53,872 nt of DNA from Cognatishimia maritima (GTDB lineage Bacteria; Pseudomonadota; Alphaproteobacteria; Rhodobacterales; Rhodobacteraceae): assembly GCF_900129685.1 (NCBI RefSeq), contig NZ_FQWM01000011.1:1-53872 (forward strand), given 5' to 3'. A program made the translations under genes and the position numbers. The notes beneath the pieces are model-generated. The model searched no databases and was not told the DNA's origin. It saw nothing but the letters and a program-made list of their open reading frames with translations. Positions 36,545 to 44,442 of the stretch are shown in pieces (positions within the stretch are counted from its first letter, which is position 1; every line of letters begins with the position of its first letter).

Positions 36545-37392
36545 TGTGAATTCACCTTCAAGTCTGTCAGAACCCGGTCCAGCCCCATGCGCCAGTCCGG
36601 TTGCTCTATTTTGAAATCCTGCATCAGGCCTGTGCCGTCCATCCGGGAATTGAATGGGCGTTTGGCCGGCGTTGGGTAGTCCGCGCTGGGGATATCCGTC
36701 ACCGTCACCGGCCGCCCGGCACGTTCAAATGTTTCGCGCGCGAAACACGCCCAACTGACCGCAGGCGCGCCGCCGTAGTGATAGATGCCGCTGGCCCCCT
36801 GCCCCGCTGCAAGCTGGCGCGCCATCTCAAGACAAGCGGCGGCAATATCTGCCGCTGGTGTCGGGCCACCGATCTGGTCGGCCACCACGCTCAGCGCATC
36901 GCGGGTTTCAGACAGCCGCAGCATGGTTTTCACGAAGTTATTGCCATGGGCGGAAAACACCCAAGAGGTGCGCAGGATGGCGTAGTGCCCGCCCGCCGCC
37001 TGAACTGCCTGTTCGCCCGCCAGCTTGCTGCGGCCATAGGCGTTGATCGGGGCAACCGGGTCCGTTGCCTTCCAAGGCTGGTCGCCAGAGCCGTCAAAGA
37101 CGTAATCGGTTGAGATATGCACAAAGGGTATGCCCAATTCGGCGCAGGCCTTGGCCATGGCGCCGGGGGCTTCGCCATTGATGACGGTCGCCAGCGCTTC
37201 GTCGTCTTCGGCCTTGTCCACCGCGGTATAGGCGGCCGCATTGATCACCGCGTCAGGGCGCCGTTCCAGAATGACCGCCGCGCAGGCGGCGGGGTCTGAC
37301 AGATCCGCCTGATCACGGCCCAGGGCCACAACCTCGGCCTGCCGTTGCAATTCGGTCGCCACCTGCCCGGTTTTGCCAAAGACCAGGATCAT
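36541..37392 (-). CDS. rmlD: dTDP-4-dehydrorhamnose reductase
   Basis: A 283-residue short-chain dehydrogenase that makes dTDP-L-rhamnose with NAD(P)H in the last step. The cofactor motif is [12 protein letters not shown], and [14 protein letters not shown] with YGRSKLAGE gives the catalytic Tyr-Lys pair. RPFNSRMD near the end is typical of RmlD. It overlaps rmlB upstream and rmlA downstream by 4 bp each. Unusually, codons for the segment CFARET contain an 18-bp palindrome identical to the one behind parB (see the separate entry). Confidence 0.96.
36727..36747. repeat. parS-like palindrome inside rmlD
   Basis: The 18-bp palindrome TGTTTCGCGCGCGAAACA occupies 36730-36747, preceded by AAA so that 21 bases match the site behind parB at 43282-43302. 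It is translated as part of rmlD (CFARET). It resembles the general parS consensus TGTTTCACGTGAAACA with an altered centre. The exact recurrence only 6.5 kb away makes a ParB-binding role likely but not proven. Confidence 0.65.
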
Positions 37393-38453
37393 GCCTTTGT
37401 CCCCTTCCCAACTCCAAGCCGCTCACCCACGCCGTGCCGCGCCTGCAGGGGGTGCCACCAGGCTTCGTTATCAAGATACCAGCGCACGGTTTTCTCCAGC
37501 CCCTCTTCGACGGTCACAGACGGGCGCCAGCCGAGCTCCTTGCGGATGCGGCTCGGATCAATCGCGTAGCGCGCATCATGGCCGGGGCGATCGGTCACAA
37601 ATGTGATTTGATCGGCATAGGGCAAACCATCGGCGCGCGGTTGCAAGCGATCCAGAATCCCGCAGAGCGTTTTTACGAGTTCCAAGTTGGTGCGCTCGTT
37701 TTCCCCGCCAATATTATAGGTCCGGCCCACCTTCCCCTTTGCCACCACGGTCAGCAGCGCATCGGCGTGATCTTCGACATAGAGCCAGTCGCGAATATTG
37801 GAGCCATCGCCATAGATCGGCAGGTCTTTCCCGGCCAGAGCATTCAGGATGATCACCGGAATGAGCTTTTCGGGGAAATGATAGGGGCCGTAGTTGTTGG
37901 AGCAATTGGTCAGCAGAACCGGCAACCCATAGGTTTCGGCCCAGGCCCGCACCAGATGGTCTGAGGCGGCTTTTGAGGCGGAATAGGGACTGCGCGGATC
38001 ATAGGCGGTCTCTTCCGTGAACATCACGGCGGGGTCATTTGGCAGCGAACCATAGACCTCATCGGTGGAGATATGATGGAAGCGGAAGTTTTCGGGTTTG
38101 CCCGCTTCGATCCAATATTTGCGCGCGGCTTCCAGCATGTTGAAGGTGCCGGTGATATTTGTCTCGATGAAATCGCCCGGCCCGTCAATCGAGCGGTCCA
38201 CATGGGATTCCGCCGCCAGATGCATGACGGCATCGGGTCTGTGTTGGGCAAAAACAGTGTCTAATGCCGCCCGATCGCGAATATCGGCCTGAACAAAGCT
38301 GTAATTTGGATGATCCGCAACCGAGGCCACGTTCTCAAGACAGGCCGCATAGGTCAGCGCATCCAGGTTCACCACCTGATGGCCTGCAGCAATGGCGCGG
38401 CGCACCACCGCTGATCCGATAAAGCCCGCACCGCCAGTGACAAGAAGTTTCAT
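37389..38453 (-). CDS. rmlB: dTDP-glucose 4,6-dehydratase
   Basis: A 354-residue extended short-chain dehydrogenase. It turns dTDP-glucose into dTDP-4-keto-6-deoxyglucose. The Rossmann motif [17 protein letters not shown] opens the protein; [27 protein letters not shown] and the catalytic [11 protein letters not shown] follow. [18 protein letters not shown] and [17 protein letters not shown] are typical of RmlB. AAGGAT precedes the ATG. rmlC ends 5 bp upstream and rmlD overlaps downstream, consistent with one transcript. Confidence 0.96.
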   Translation of the reverse strand: MKLLVTGGAGFIGSAVVRRAIAAGHQVVNLDALTYAACLENVASVADHPNYSFVQADIRDRAALDTVFAQHRPDAVMHLAAESHVDRSIDGPGDFIETNITGTFNMLEAARKYWIEAGKPENFRFHHISTDEVYGSLPNDPAVMFTEETAYDPRSPYSASKAASDHLVRAWAETYGLPVLLTNCSNNYGPYHFPEKLIPVIILNALAGKDLPIYGDGSNIRDWLYVEDHADALLTVVAKGKVGRTYNIGGENERTNLELVKTLCGILDRLQPRADGLPYADQITFVTDRPGHDARYAIDPSRIRKELGWRPSVTVEEGLEKTVRWYLDNEAWWHPLQARHGVGERLGVGKGTKA

Positions 38454-38458
38454 AGTCT

Positions 38459-39016
38459 TTATCCTTCCCAGACGAATGGGCTGTCGAAGTCTGCGAGGGT
38501 TTGGGCGGCGGCGTCTTTCTCGGACAGGAGCGCGTCGCCTTCAAATTCCCAATCAATGCCGCAGCTGTCCCAATGCACTGCGCCGTCACATTCGGGCGCG
38601 TAGTAATCGGTGCATTTATAAATGATTTCGGTGTTTGGCGCGCGGGTCAGGAAGCCGTGCAGGAAGCCTTTGGGCACCAGCAGCTGTTTGCCGTTTTCAG
38701 CGGTCAGTTCGACTGCCACATGCTGCCCGTAGGTGGGGGAGCCTTTACGCACATCCACAGCCACGTCCAAAAGCGCGCCTTGTCCGCAGCGCACAAGCTT
38801 GTCCTGCGCGTGGGGAGGGGATTGGAAGTGCAAACCGCGCACAGTGCCCACCTGGGCGGAAAGCGAATGGTTGTCCTGCACGAAATCCAGATCAATGCCG
38901 GCTTCTTCCATGCGCTGCTTGTTCCAGCTTTCGCTGAAAAAGCCACGGGCATCGCCAAAGCGGCGCGGTTCAAGGATCAGGACACCGGGGAGCGGGGTTT
39001 CTGTGACGTATAACAT
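38459..39016 (-). CDS. rmlC: dTDP-4-dehydrorhamnose 3,5-epimerase
   Basis: A 185-residue cupin enzyme that inverts C3 and C5 of the keto sugar. Blocks are [38 protein letters not shown] with the catalytic histidine in RGLHFQ, and [14 protein letters not shown]. The length is normal. It is the first gene of the rml operon; the promoter must lie in the 154 bp before it or further up within repA, because repA ends just upstream on the same strand. That gap also contains a short coding-like piece described separately. Confidence 0.95.
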   Translation of the reverse strand: MLYVTETPLPGVLILEPRRFGDARGFFSESWNKQRMEEAGIDLDFVQDNHSLSAQVGTVRGLHFQSPPHAQDKLVRCGQGALLDVAVDVRKGSPTYGQHVAVELTAENGKQLLVPKGFLHGFLTRAPNTEIIYKCTDYYAPECDGAVHWDSCGIDWEFEGDALLSEKDAAAQTLADFDSPFVWEG

Positions 39017-39170
39017 AATCTTCTTACATAATTTCGCGTGGCAATGGTCTCGGTCAGGCCCTGCATAACGAGCCAGTGCAACAAGTAAAAGTCTGCAATG
39101 AAATTCGGATGGGTTTCCCGGCAGGCTTTCGCAATATGCCTTAAGGTCGCCCAGAGTTCTGGCCGGAACC

Positions 39171-40193
39171 CTAGACGGAACTCTGGGCTGATTTCACCCA
39201 GCCCAAAAACGCCTTATCCGCGCTTTGCAGACGCGGCTTGCCGCTCTCGGCCCAGAAGCTGCGCCATTGGGCTTCCAGCGCGTAGACATCGGTGCCGGGG
39301 CGCAGGGCGCGGGCGGTGTCAAACGTTTCGGGTTTTAGTACCGGCGCGTCCAGATCGGCCACCACCTGGCCACGGCGGCTGACTGTGATCAGATCGCTCG
39401 GTTCTTCCAAAAGGTCATAATCGGGCAATTTGCCTTCCGCGATCATCTTGCGCATGGCCGCGCGAAACACCCTGAGCGGCGCAGCCGATCCCGCTTTTTT
39501 GTGCAGGGTCGCCACACTCACCCGCCATTCGGGCTGGCGGCCACAGTGTTTGCGGCAAAGCTCGTAGATGCGCCGCTCCAGCGGTTTGCGCAGGGAAAAG
39601 TAATCGCGGCTTAGCGTCAGCACCGATTTGGACTCCACTGCCCGGAACAGCCATTCAGAGAGCGTGACCATGACCGACACCATCCGTCCGCCTTTTGCCT
39701 TCCTGACAATCTCCCAGCTTTCGATCAGGCCAAAGCCACGGGTGGTTTCCACACCGCCCGTCGTCAGGTTCGTGGTGATGCGGGTGCCCGCCAGCCGCTC
39801 AAAGGCCTCCCGCAATCGCGTGTAGCCATCGCCCGAGGTATCGCGCCCTGTGGCCAACATCAGATCATGCGCCTTTAGCGTCAGCCTGCGGGAAATCGCC
39901 CGGCCTGCATTCACCGCCGCCATCAACTGGCTGATGCAGTAAATCAGAATGTCCTTGTCGTGGATCGTGGCGCGCCCCTTGACCGAGGGCGTCACCTGCA
40001 CCGCCACGCCATTATGGGTGTACTCCAGAATGCGCCGGTCTGGTCGCGTCGACAGTGAAAAGATCGGATGTTCCATCGTCCCAAGATCATCCTTGGGGCT
40101 GGCGTCAAAAATATCGCAGACGAAGAAGTCGCCGGTTTTCACAGGGATCACCCCTGCCCCATTGGTCACACCTGATGAAACGGCTTGCGCCAT
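39171..40193 (-). CDS. repA: Plasmid replication initiator, RepA/RPA family
   Basis: A 340-residue initiator when read from the ATG at 40191-40193, which has GGTGAGG just upstream. A GTG at 40328 keeps the frame open but would translate through the DnaA box and is rejected. Family blocks are DFFVCDIFDASPKDDLGTME, FSLSTRPDRRILEY, KDILIYCISQLMAA and SRDYFSLRKPLERRIYELCR; this matches the roseobacter/rhodobacter RPA initiators (Pfam PF10134) with winged-helix DNA-binding domains. Iterons lie upstream of the start at 40291-40411. It is divergent from parA. The TAG stop is followed by the rml operon on the same strand. Confidence 0.93.
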   Translation of the reverse strand: MAQAVSSGVTNGAGVIPVKTGDFFVCDIFDASPKDDLGTMEHPIFSLSTRPDRRILEYTHNGVAVQVTPSVKGRATIHDKDILIYCISQLMAAVNAGRAISRRLTLKAHDLMLATGRDTSGDGYTRLREAFERLAGTRITTNLTTGGVETTRGFGLIESWEIVRKAKGGRMVSVMVTLSEWLFRAVESKSVLTLSRDYFSLRKPLERRIYELCRKHCGRQPEWRVSVATLHKKAGSAAPLRVFRAAMRKMIAEGKLPDYDLLEEPSDLITVSRRGQVVADLDAPVLKPETFDTARALRPGTDVYALEAQWRSFWAESGKPRLQSADKAFLGWVKSAQSSV

Positions 40194-40290
40194 ACCTGTA
40201 CCCTCACCAATGGACCTCAATGGTCCGCGCCTACTGCTCATTATGTCTCGCGGAAAGGCGCCAAATCCCGCTCGAATCCCTGCCCCCGTT

Positions 40291-40411
40291 TTCGGGGTTT
40301 CAGTGACGCCCACCCTAGAGTTATCCACAGGACGGGTCCAGAGGCACTTCGGAGGTTCAGAGTCGCCGCTTCGGGGGATCAGAGTCGGACCATCGGGGTT
40401 TCAGAGTCACT
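40291..40411 (+). repeat. Iteron repeats of the replication origin
   Basis: Four related 20-bp units start at 40291, 40348, 40370 and 40392, for example ATCGGGGTTTCAGAGTCACT. The last three have an exact 22-bp spacing, about two helical turns. The common core is CGGGGTTTCAGAGTC with one to three differences per copy; the first copy ends in CAGTGAC instead. They lie about 100-220 bp upstream of the repA start, where an initiator of this family would bind. The DnaA box lies between copies one and two. Confidence 0.8.
40321..40329 (+). promoter_or_regulatory. DnaA box
   Basis: TTATCCACA is a perfect match to the strong DnaA-binding consensus. It stands between the first and second iteron, upstream of repA, so host DnaA probably helps open this origin. 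Confidence 0.8.
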
Positions 40412-40595
40412 GCGCTCTTTGAAAATGGCCAAATGAGCCAGGATTCAAAGGGGTTTACGGCAAGGCCCAAATCCCCGTAACGTATAAATAACAGATAATA
40501 ACTGAAAAAAGCGGGATCAGCGGTCAAACCGCAAGCGATCCGCAGGTTGAAATCCCTTGATTTGCTGAGAATATGATGGCCATGTCAGCTATTTT

Positions 40596-40624
40596 CTTTC
40601 ATGTGTGCAGTTTTTTGCTATACT
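40596..40624 (+). promoter_or_regulatory. Possible extended -10 promoter for parAB
   Basis: TATACT at 40619-40624 is preceded by TGC, an extended -10 pattern. A weak CTTTCA lies 17 bases upstream. It is 110 bp before parA. The call is from the box sequences alone. Confidence 0.4.
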
Positions 40625-40734
40625 GGTCAAAAGGGCGAACATTGGCGAAAAGCACCTGAAAAAGAGCAGCCCCATCGCCCCACACAGGCACAGGCAATGA
40701 TCACGGCATTGGATCACAGACATGGATCACTCAG

Positions 40735-42138
40735 ATGAAATCTGACGCACAGGCGGGCAAACCTCCGTATTTTAATATTGATCCCGATCAGGCGCTCCGC
40801 ATGTTGGGCGACCCGACCACCACGGCGGGGTTCGGCAGCATCGCCAAGGCCTGCGAAGCGGGGCGTACGGACCTCGCCAGCCGGGGGTTAGAGGCCGATG
40901 GCTCCCGTCAGCTGCGTCTGTTTTCGACCTGGGAAATCACCAAATATCTGATCCCTGTCGCCACCGGCCATTTCCGCCGCGTGCTGAAACAAAACCCTGA
41001 CCTGCCCCAGGGCAGCAGCGAAACACCGGGTGGGGCGAAATGGTTTACGCTTGATGAGGTTCTGCGTCTGCGCGCCCACTTTGGCCAAGAGGGCAGCAAG
41101 GCCAAGGAATACCTCCCCTATCGGCCCGCCGGTCAGCCCGCCAAGCTGGTGGCTGTGGCAAACTTCAAAGGCGGGGTAGGCAAGACCTCCACAGCGGCCC
41201 ATCTGGCCATGAGCGCGGCCCTGGATGGCTACAAGGTGCTGGTGGTGGATCTGGATAGCCAGGGCTCGATGACATCGGTTTTTGGCGGCAAAGTGGATGA
41301 CGAATGGCAAACCGTCTTTCCCCTGCTGGCGCGCCACTACGCCCAGCATCTGCGGTCTGACAACCAGCGGCGGCTGGATCGGGGCGAAGCCCCCCTGCCC
41401 TTGGATGATACGCTGACCGACGCGCTGGAGGTCAAAGCGCAGGATCTGGTGCAAAACACCCATTGGCCCAATATCGACCTCATCGGCGCGCAGCTGAACC
41501 TCTACTGGGCTGAATTCCAGATCCCCGTCTGGCGCATGCAGGGGCGCGGCTGGAAGCTCTGGGAGGCGCTGACAGACAGCTTTGAGGCCGACGGCATCCT
41601 CGACCAATACGATGTCATCTTCATCGACACCCCCCCGGCCCTTGGCTATCTGACGATCAATGGCCTCGCCGCCGCTGACATCCTGCTCGTGCCCATGGGC
41701 GCGTCTTTCCTGGAGTTTGACAGCACCGGGCGGTTCTTTGACATGCTGCATTCCACCTTTGGCAGCATCGAGGAAGCCGAAAACATGGCCGCCCGTGCTT
41801 TGGGCCGCGATGAACTGGCCTTTCAATGGGATGCCGTCCGCGCGGTCGTGACCCGCTATGATGGCACGCAACAGGCCGAACTGGCGGCCCTCATGCAGGC
41901 CTATCTGGGCCAGACGCTTTCCCCGCATCGGCAGGATTTCACCGCGCTGATTGGTCAGGCAGGCGAACAGGTGCAGGGCATCTACGAGGCGGATTATCGG
42001 GATTTCAACCGCGAGACCTATGTGCGCGGCCGCGAAGCCTTCGATGCCACCTATGCCGCCTTCAAACAGTTGCTGATCGGCAGCTGGCGGCGCGATGAAC
42101 TTGCCGAAAATGATACTGGGCAAGAGGCTGCAGAATGA
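40735..42138 (+). CDS. parA: Plasmid partition ATPase ParA with N-terminal DNA-binding domain
   Basis: A 467-residue protein. The deviant Walker A box FKGGVGKTSTAAHLAM begins at residue 144. VVDLDSQGSMTSVFG and FIDTPPALGYLTINGLAAAD complete the ATPase. The N-terminal 130 residues contain a helix-turn-helix-like region (RLFSTWEITKYL), the arrangement of type Ia ParA proteins, which also repress their own operon. It positions plasmid copies with ParB and parS. parB follows 126 bp downstream. The opposite strand is open for 436 codons, but this is a by-product of the GC-rich codon pattern. Confidence 0.95.
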   Translation: MKSDAQAGKPPYFNIDPDQALRMLGDPTTTAGFGSIAKACEAGRTDLASRGLEADGSRQLRLFSTWEITKYLIPVATGHFRRVLKQNPDLPQGSSETPGGAKWFTLDEVLRLRAHFGQEGSKAKEYLPYRPAGQPAKLVAVANFKGGVGKTSTAAHLAMSAALDGYKVLVVDLDSQGSMTSVFGGKVDDEWQTVFPLLARHYAQHLRSDNQRRLDRGEAPLPLDDTLTDALEVKAQDLVQNTHWPNIDLIGAQLNLYWAEFQIPVWRMQGRGWKLWEALTDSFEADGILDQYDVIFIDTPPALGYLTINGLAAADILLVPMGASFLEFDSTGRFFDMLHSTFGSIEEAENMAARALGRDELAFQWDAVRAVVTRYDGTQQAELAALMQAYLGQTLSPHRQDFTALIGQAGEQVQGIYEADYRDFNRETYVRGREAFDATYAAFKQLLIGSWRRDELAENDTGQEAAE

Positions 42139-42264
42139 CCGTACGCCGACCTCACGCGATCTTAACCCCCTCTCCTGCTTCCTATGTGGCTCTGACACAG
42201 CCCAACCCTGCAGGAGTGCCCAATGACCATCCCATCTTCCCTCGTGCCTTCACAGGAGGTCCCC

Positions 42265-43272
42265 ATGGCCAAGCGTAAACGCCTGACACCGGCCAACCCG
42301 GCCTTCTTTGCCGATCCAGCCCCTGCGGCGGATACCGCCAAACGCGCGCCCATTGCCGATGTCGCCTCTGATGCTTCTGCCATGGCCGCCTTAGAAGAGC
42401 TGACCCAGCGGCGTAAGGATGATCTGGAAAACGGCCGTCTGGTGCAAAGCCTGCCACTGTCGCAGATCGATCTGAATTATCTGGTGCGCGACCGCGTGGC
42501 CTTTGATGAGGCCGAGATGGAGACCCTCGTGGAATCCATCCGCACCCGCGGTCAGCAGATGCCCATCGAAGTGGTGGTGCTCGACGGTGGCCGCTACGGG
42601 CTGATTTCCGGCTGGCGACGCTGCGAAGCACTGCGGCGGCTGGCCGAAGAAGCCGGGCAGGGCGTTGCCATGGTCGAGGCGCTTTTGCGCAAACCCGATC
42701 AGGCCTCTGATGCCTATCTGGCCATGGTGGAAGAAAACGAAATCCGCGTGGGTCTGAGCTATTTCGAACGCGCGCGGATTGCCATGAAAGCGGTCGAGCA
42801 GGGCGTGTTTGACACGGAAAAACAGGCTCTACTCAGCCTGTTTAGAGCCGCATCTCGCGCCAAACGCTCCAAGATCCGCAGCTTTCTGACGGTGGTTGAC
42901 GCATTGGGCGATCACCTGACCTACCCCCAGGCCATCGGCGAACGGCTGGGGCTGGGGCTGGCGAAGCAGATCGAAGACGACGCCGGTTTTGCGGCTAAGG
43001 TCCTTGGGGCGCTGCAACAGGCAAAACCCGACAGCGCCGAGGCCGAACAGGCCCAATTGCAAGCCCTGCTAAATGAGAGTCTAAAACAGGGGAAAACAGT
43101 CTCTAACAACGCCGAAGCAAAAGCCCCCAAACCCCAACCCAGCCGGCAAGAATTGCGCCCAGGGCTTGTGGCGGTTACGTCGGCCAAAGGTGATCGGCTG
43201 GAACTTTCAGGCGAGGCCCTGACCCCACAACTGCGCGCCAAACTGCTGAACTGGCTGAAATACCAGCGGTAG
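42265..43272 (+). CDS. parB: Plasmid partition protein ParB
   Basis: A 335-residue DNA-binding protein from the ATG at 42265, which has AGGAGGT four bases upstream; an ATG at 42223 is not needed. The ParB/Srx-like domain is seen in LPLSQIDLNYLVRDRVAFDE, RTRGQQMPIEVVVL and GLISGWRRCEALRRLAEE. A helix-turn-helix region follows (LGDHLTYPQAIGERLGLGL). The C-terminus has a basic linker and a short conserved-looking end (LTPQLRAKLLNWLKY). The parS-like palindrome starts 9 bp after the stop. It would load on that site and bridge to ParA. Confidence 0.94.
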   Translation: MAKRKRLTPANPAFFADPAPAADTAKRAPIADVASDASAMAALEELTQRRKDDLENGRLVQSLPLSQIDLNYLVRDRVAFDEAEMETLVESIRTRGQQMPIEVVVLDGGRYGLISGWRRCEALRRLAEEAGQGVAMVEALLRKPDQASDAYLAMVEENEIRVGLSYFERARIAMKAVEQGVFDTEKQALLSLFRAASRAKRSKIRSFLTVVDALGDHLTYPQAIGERLGLGLAKQIEDDAGFAAKVLGALQQAKPDSAEAEQAQLQALLNESLKQGKTVSNNAEAKAPKPQPSRQELRPGLVAVTSAKGDRLELSGEALTPQLRAKLLNWLKYQR

Positions 43273-43281
43273 GAAACCGCC

Positions 43282-43305
43282 AAATGTTTCGCGCGCGAAA
43301 CATTT
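43282..43305. repeat. Perfect 24-bp palindrome behind parB (parS-like site)
   Basis: The centre is TGTTTCGCGCGCGAAACA (43285-43302), flanked by AAA and TTT so that all 24 bases are symmetrical. It is close to the parS consensus and recurs exactly inside rmlD at 36730-36747. It stands immediately downstream of parB, a common place for centromere sites of roseobacter plasmids. Confidence 0.75.
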
Positions 43306-43308
43306 TTT
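43282..43308 (+). terminator. Possible terminator formed by the palindrome behind parB
   Basis: As RNA, the palindrome can fold into a stem of nine to ten pairs, and TTTTTTT (43303-43309) follows directly. The same bases can therefore end parAB transcription as well as bind ParB. A dual use is inferred. Confidence 0.5.
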
Positions 43309-43378
43309 TGGGGGATGCAGAGCAGCATCAGCTCTTGTATGCACCCTCTGACAAACGAGACAATTGAGTGCAGGGGCG

Positions 43379-44338
43379 ATGACAGCAGAATTCGACGTAT
43401 CCCAATCTGCTGGGACACCTCACGTCACCATCCTCATGGCCACCTATGAGGGCGCAGTTTGGTTGCCAGAGCAACTGCAGAGCTTTACCGATCAAACGCA
43501 TAAGAATTGGCAACTCTTGGCCAGTGATGATGGGTCTGCCGATGGCACGCAAGACCTGCTTGCAGCCTTTTACGAAACCCACCGGGGGCAGTTATTGCCA
43601 GGCCCGCAAGAAGGCAGCACGGCGAATTTCAAAAGCCTCTTGCTGCGCGCGGGCGACCATATGCCTTCGGGTGGCTGGCTGGCCTTTGCTGATCAGGATG
43701 ACAAATGGCTTCCTGATCGTCTCTCCAGGGGCGTTGCCGCCCTGACTGACGTGCCCGAGGATCAGCCGGCGCTGTTCTGCAGCCGAACCTGGGTGGTTGA
43801 TGAGGCGCTTGAGAACCGGCGATTGTCGGCCCCGCGCCCAAAGCCTCCGGCGTTCCGCAACGCTTTGGTGCAAAACATCGCCGCAGGGAACACCATCCTA
43901 GTCAATTCGGCCGGGGCGCGGCTGCTCTGTGCTGCGGCAGGCGATGCCGAAGCTTTTGTTGTGCATGACTGGTGGGCATATCAGATGATCACCGGGGCAG
44001 GGGGCCTTGTCCTGCATGAAGATGAGCCAACGCTGCTGTATCGCCAGCACGGCAATAACGCGATCGGAGCAAACTTAGGGTACTGGGCGCAGCTGGTGCG
44101 GCTCTGGGCTTTGTTGCGCGGCGATTTACACGCCTGGAGTGCGGTGAATGTCCCGGTTTTGCAGGCGTCATCGCATCGCTTCACGCCGGAAAATAAAACC
44201 GCGCTTGCGTTGTTTTCCGAGATGCATAGCGGGCGTTTTCTGCGCCGTCTTCAGGCATTTTTTCGCCTGCGTCCCTACCGGCAGTCCCGGTCTGGCACCT
44301 GCGCGATCTGGATTGCGACGCTGCTAAAGCGCGTTTAG
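43379..44338 (+). CDS. GT2 glycosyltransferase, probable rhamnosyltransferase
   Basis: About 319 residues from the ATG at 43379; a TTG at 43364 would add five. GT2 marks are VTILMATYEGAVWLPEQLQS, LLASDDGSADGTQDLL and WLAFADQDDKWLPDRLS. The DQDD-x-W pattern is frequent among RgpB/WbbL-like GT2 enzymes, many of which use dTDP-rhamnose, and the rml operon is 4 kb away. Donor identity is inferred. It follows parB by about 100 bp and precedes the RTX protease by 104 bp, possibly as a single-gene transcript. Confidence 0.8.
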   Translation: MTAEFDVSQSAGTPHVTILMATYEGAVWLPEQLQSFTDQTHKNWQLLASDDGSADGTQDLLAAFYETHRGQLLPGPQEGSTANFKSLLLRAGDHMPSGGWLAFADQDDKWLPDRLSRGVAALTDVPEDQPALFCSRTWVVDEALENRRLSAPRPKPPAFRNALVQNIAAGNTILVNSAGARLLCAAAGDAEAFVVHDWWAYQMITGAGGLVLHEDEPTLLYRQHGNNAIGANLGYWAQLVRLWALLRGDLHAWSAVNVPVLQASSHRFTPENKTALALFSEMHSGRFLRRLQAFFRLRPYRQSRSGTCAIWIATLLKRV

Positions 44339-44442
44339 CCGCAGCTCGGCAAAAAGCAGTTTTCTTTGCATGCCAGCGCCATATTGTAGCCTCAAAATTT
44401 CAGTCTTTTTTGATGCAGATCCGTATCGTTTAGGAGTTTCTT

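Larger units (their letters stand above)
40194..40734. other. Replication origin region between repA and parA
   Basis: About 540 bp without a gene, holding four iteron-like repeats (40291-40411), a perfect DnaA box (40321-40329) and an AT-rich stretch at about 40477-40510 that could be the unwinding site. Inverted repeats are TTACGG/CCGTAA (40455-40480) and the hairpin GCGGT-CAA-ACCGC (40520-40532) within longer imperfect arms at 40511-40543. Together these are the parts expected of an iteron-controlled origin. The end near parA probably contains the parAB promoter. Confidence 0.8.

Noticed and set aside
40194-40328. N-terminal extension of RepA starting at GTG 40328
   Set aside because: It would be coded by the DnaA box and origin DNA; the ATG at 40193 has a good ribosome site.
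40888-42198. A 436-codon open frame on the minus strand opposite parA
   Set aside because: It is fully antisense to a clear ParA and matches no family; long antisense frames are common in GC-rich genes.
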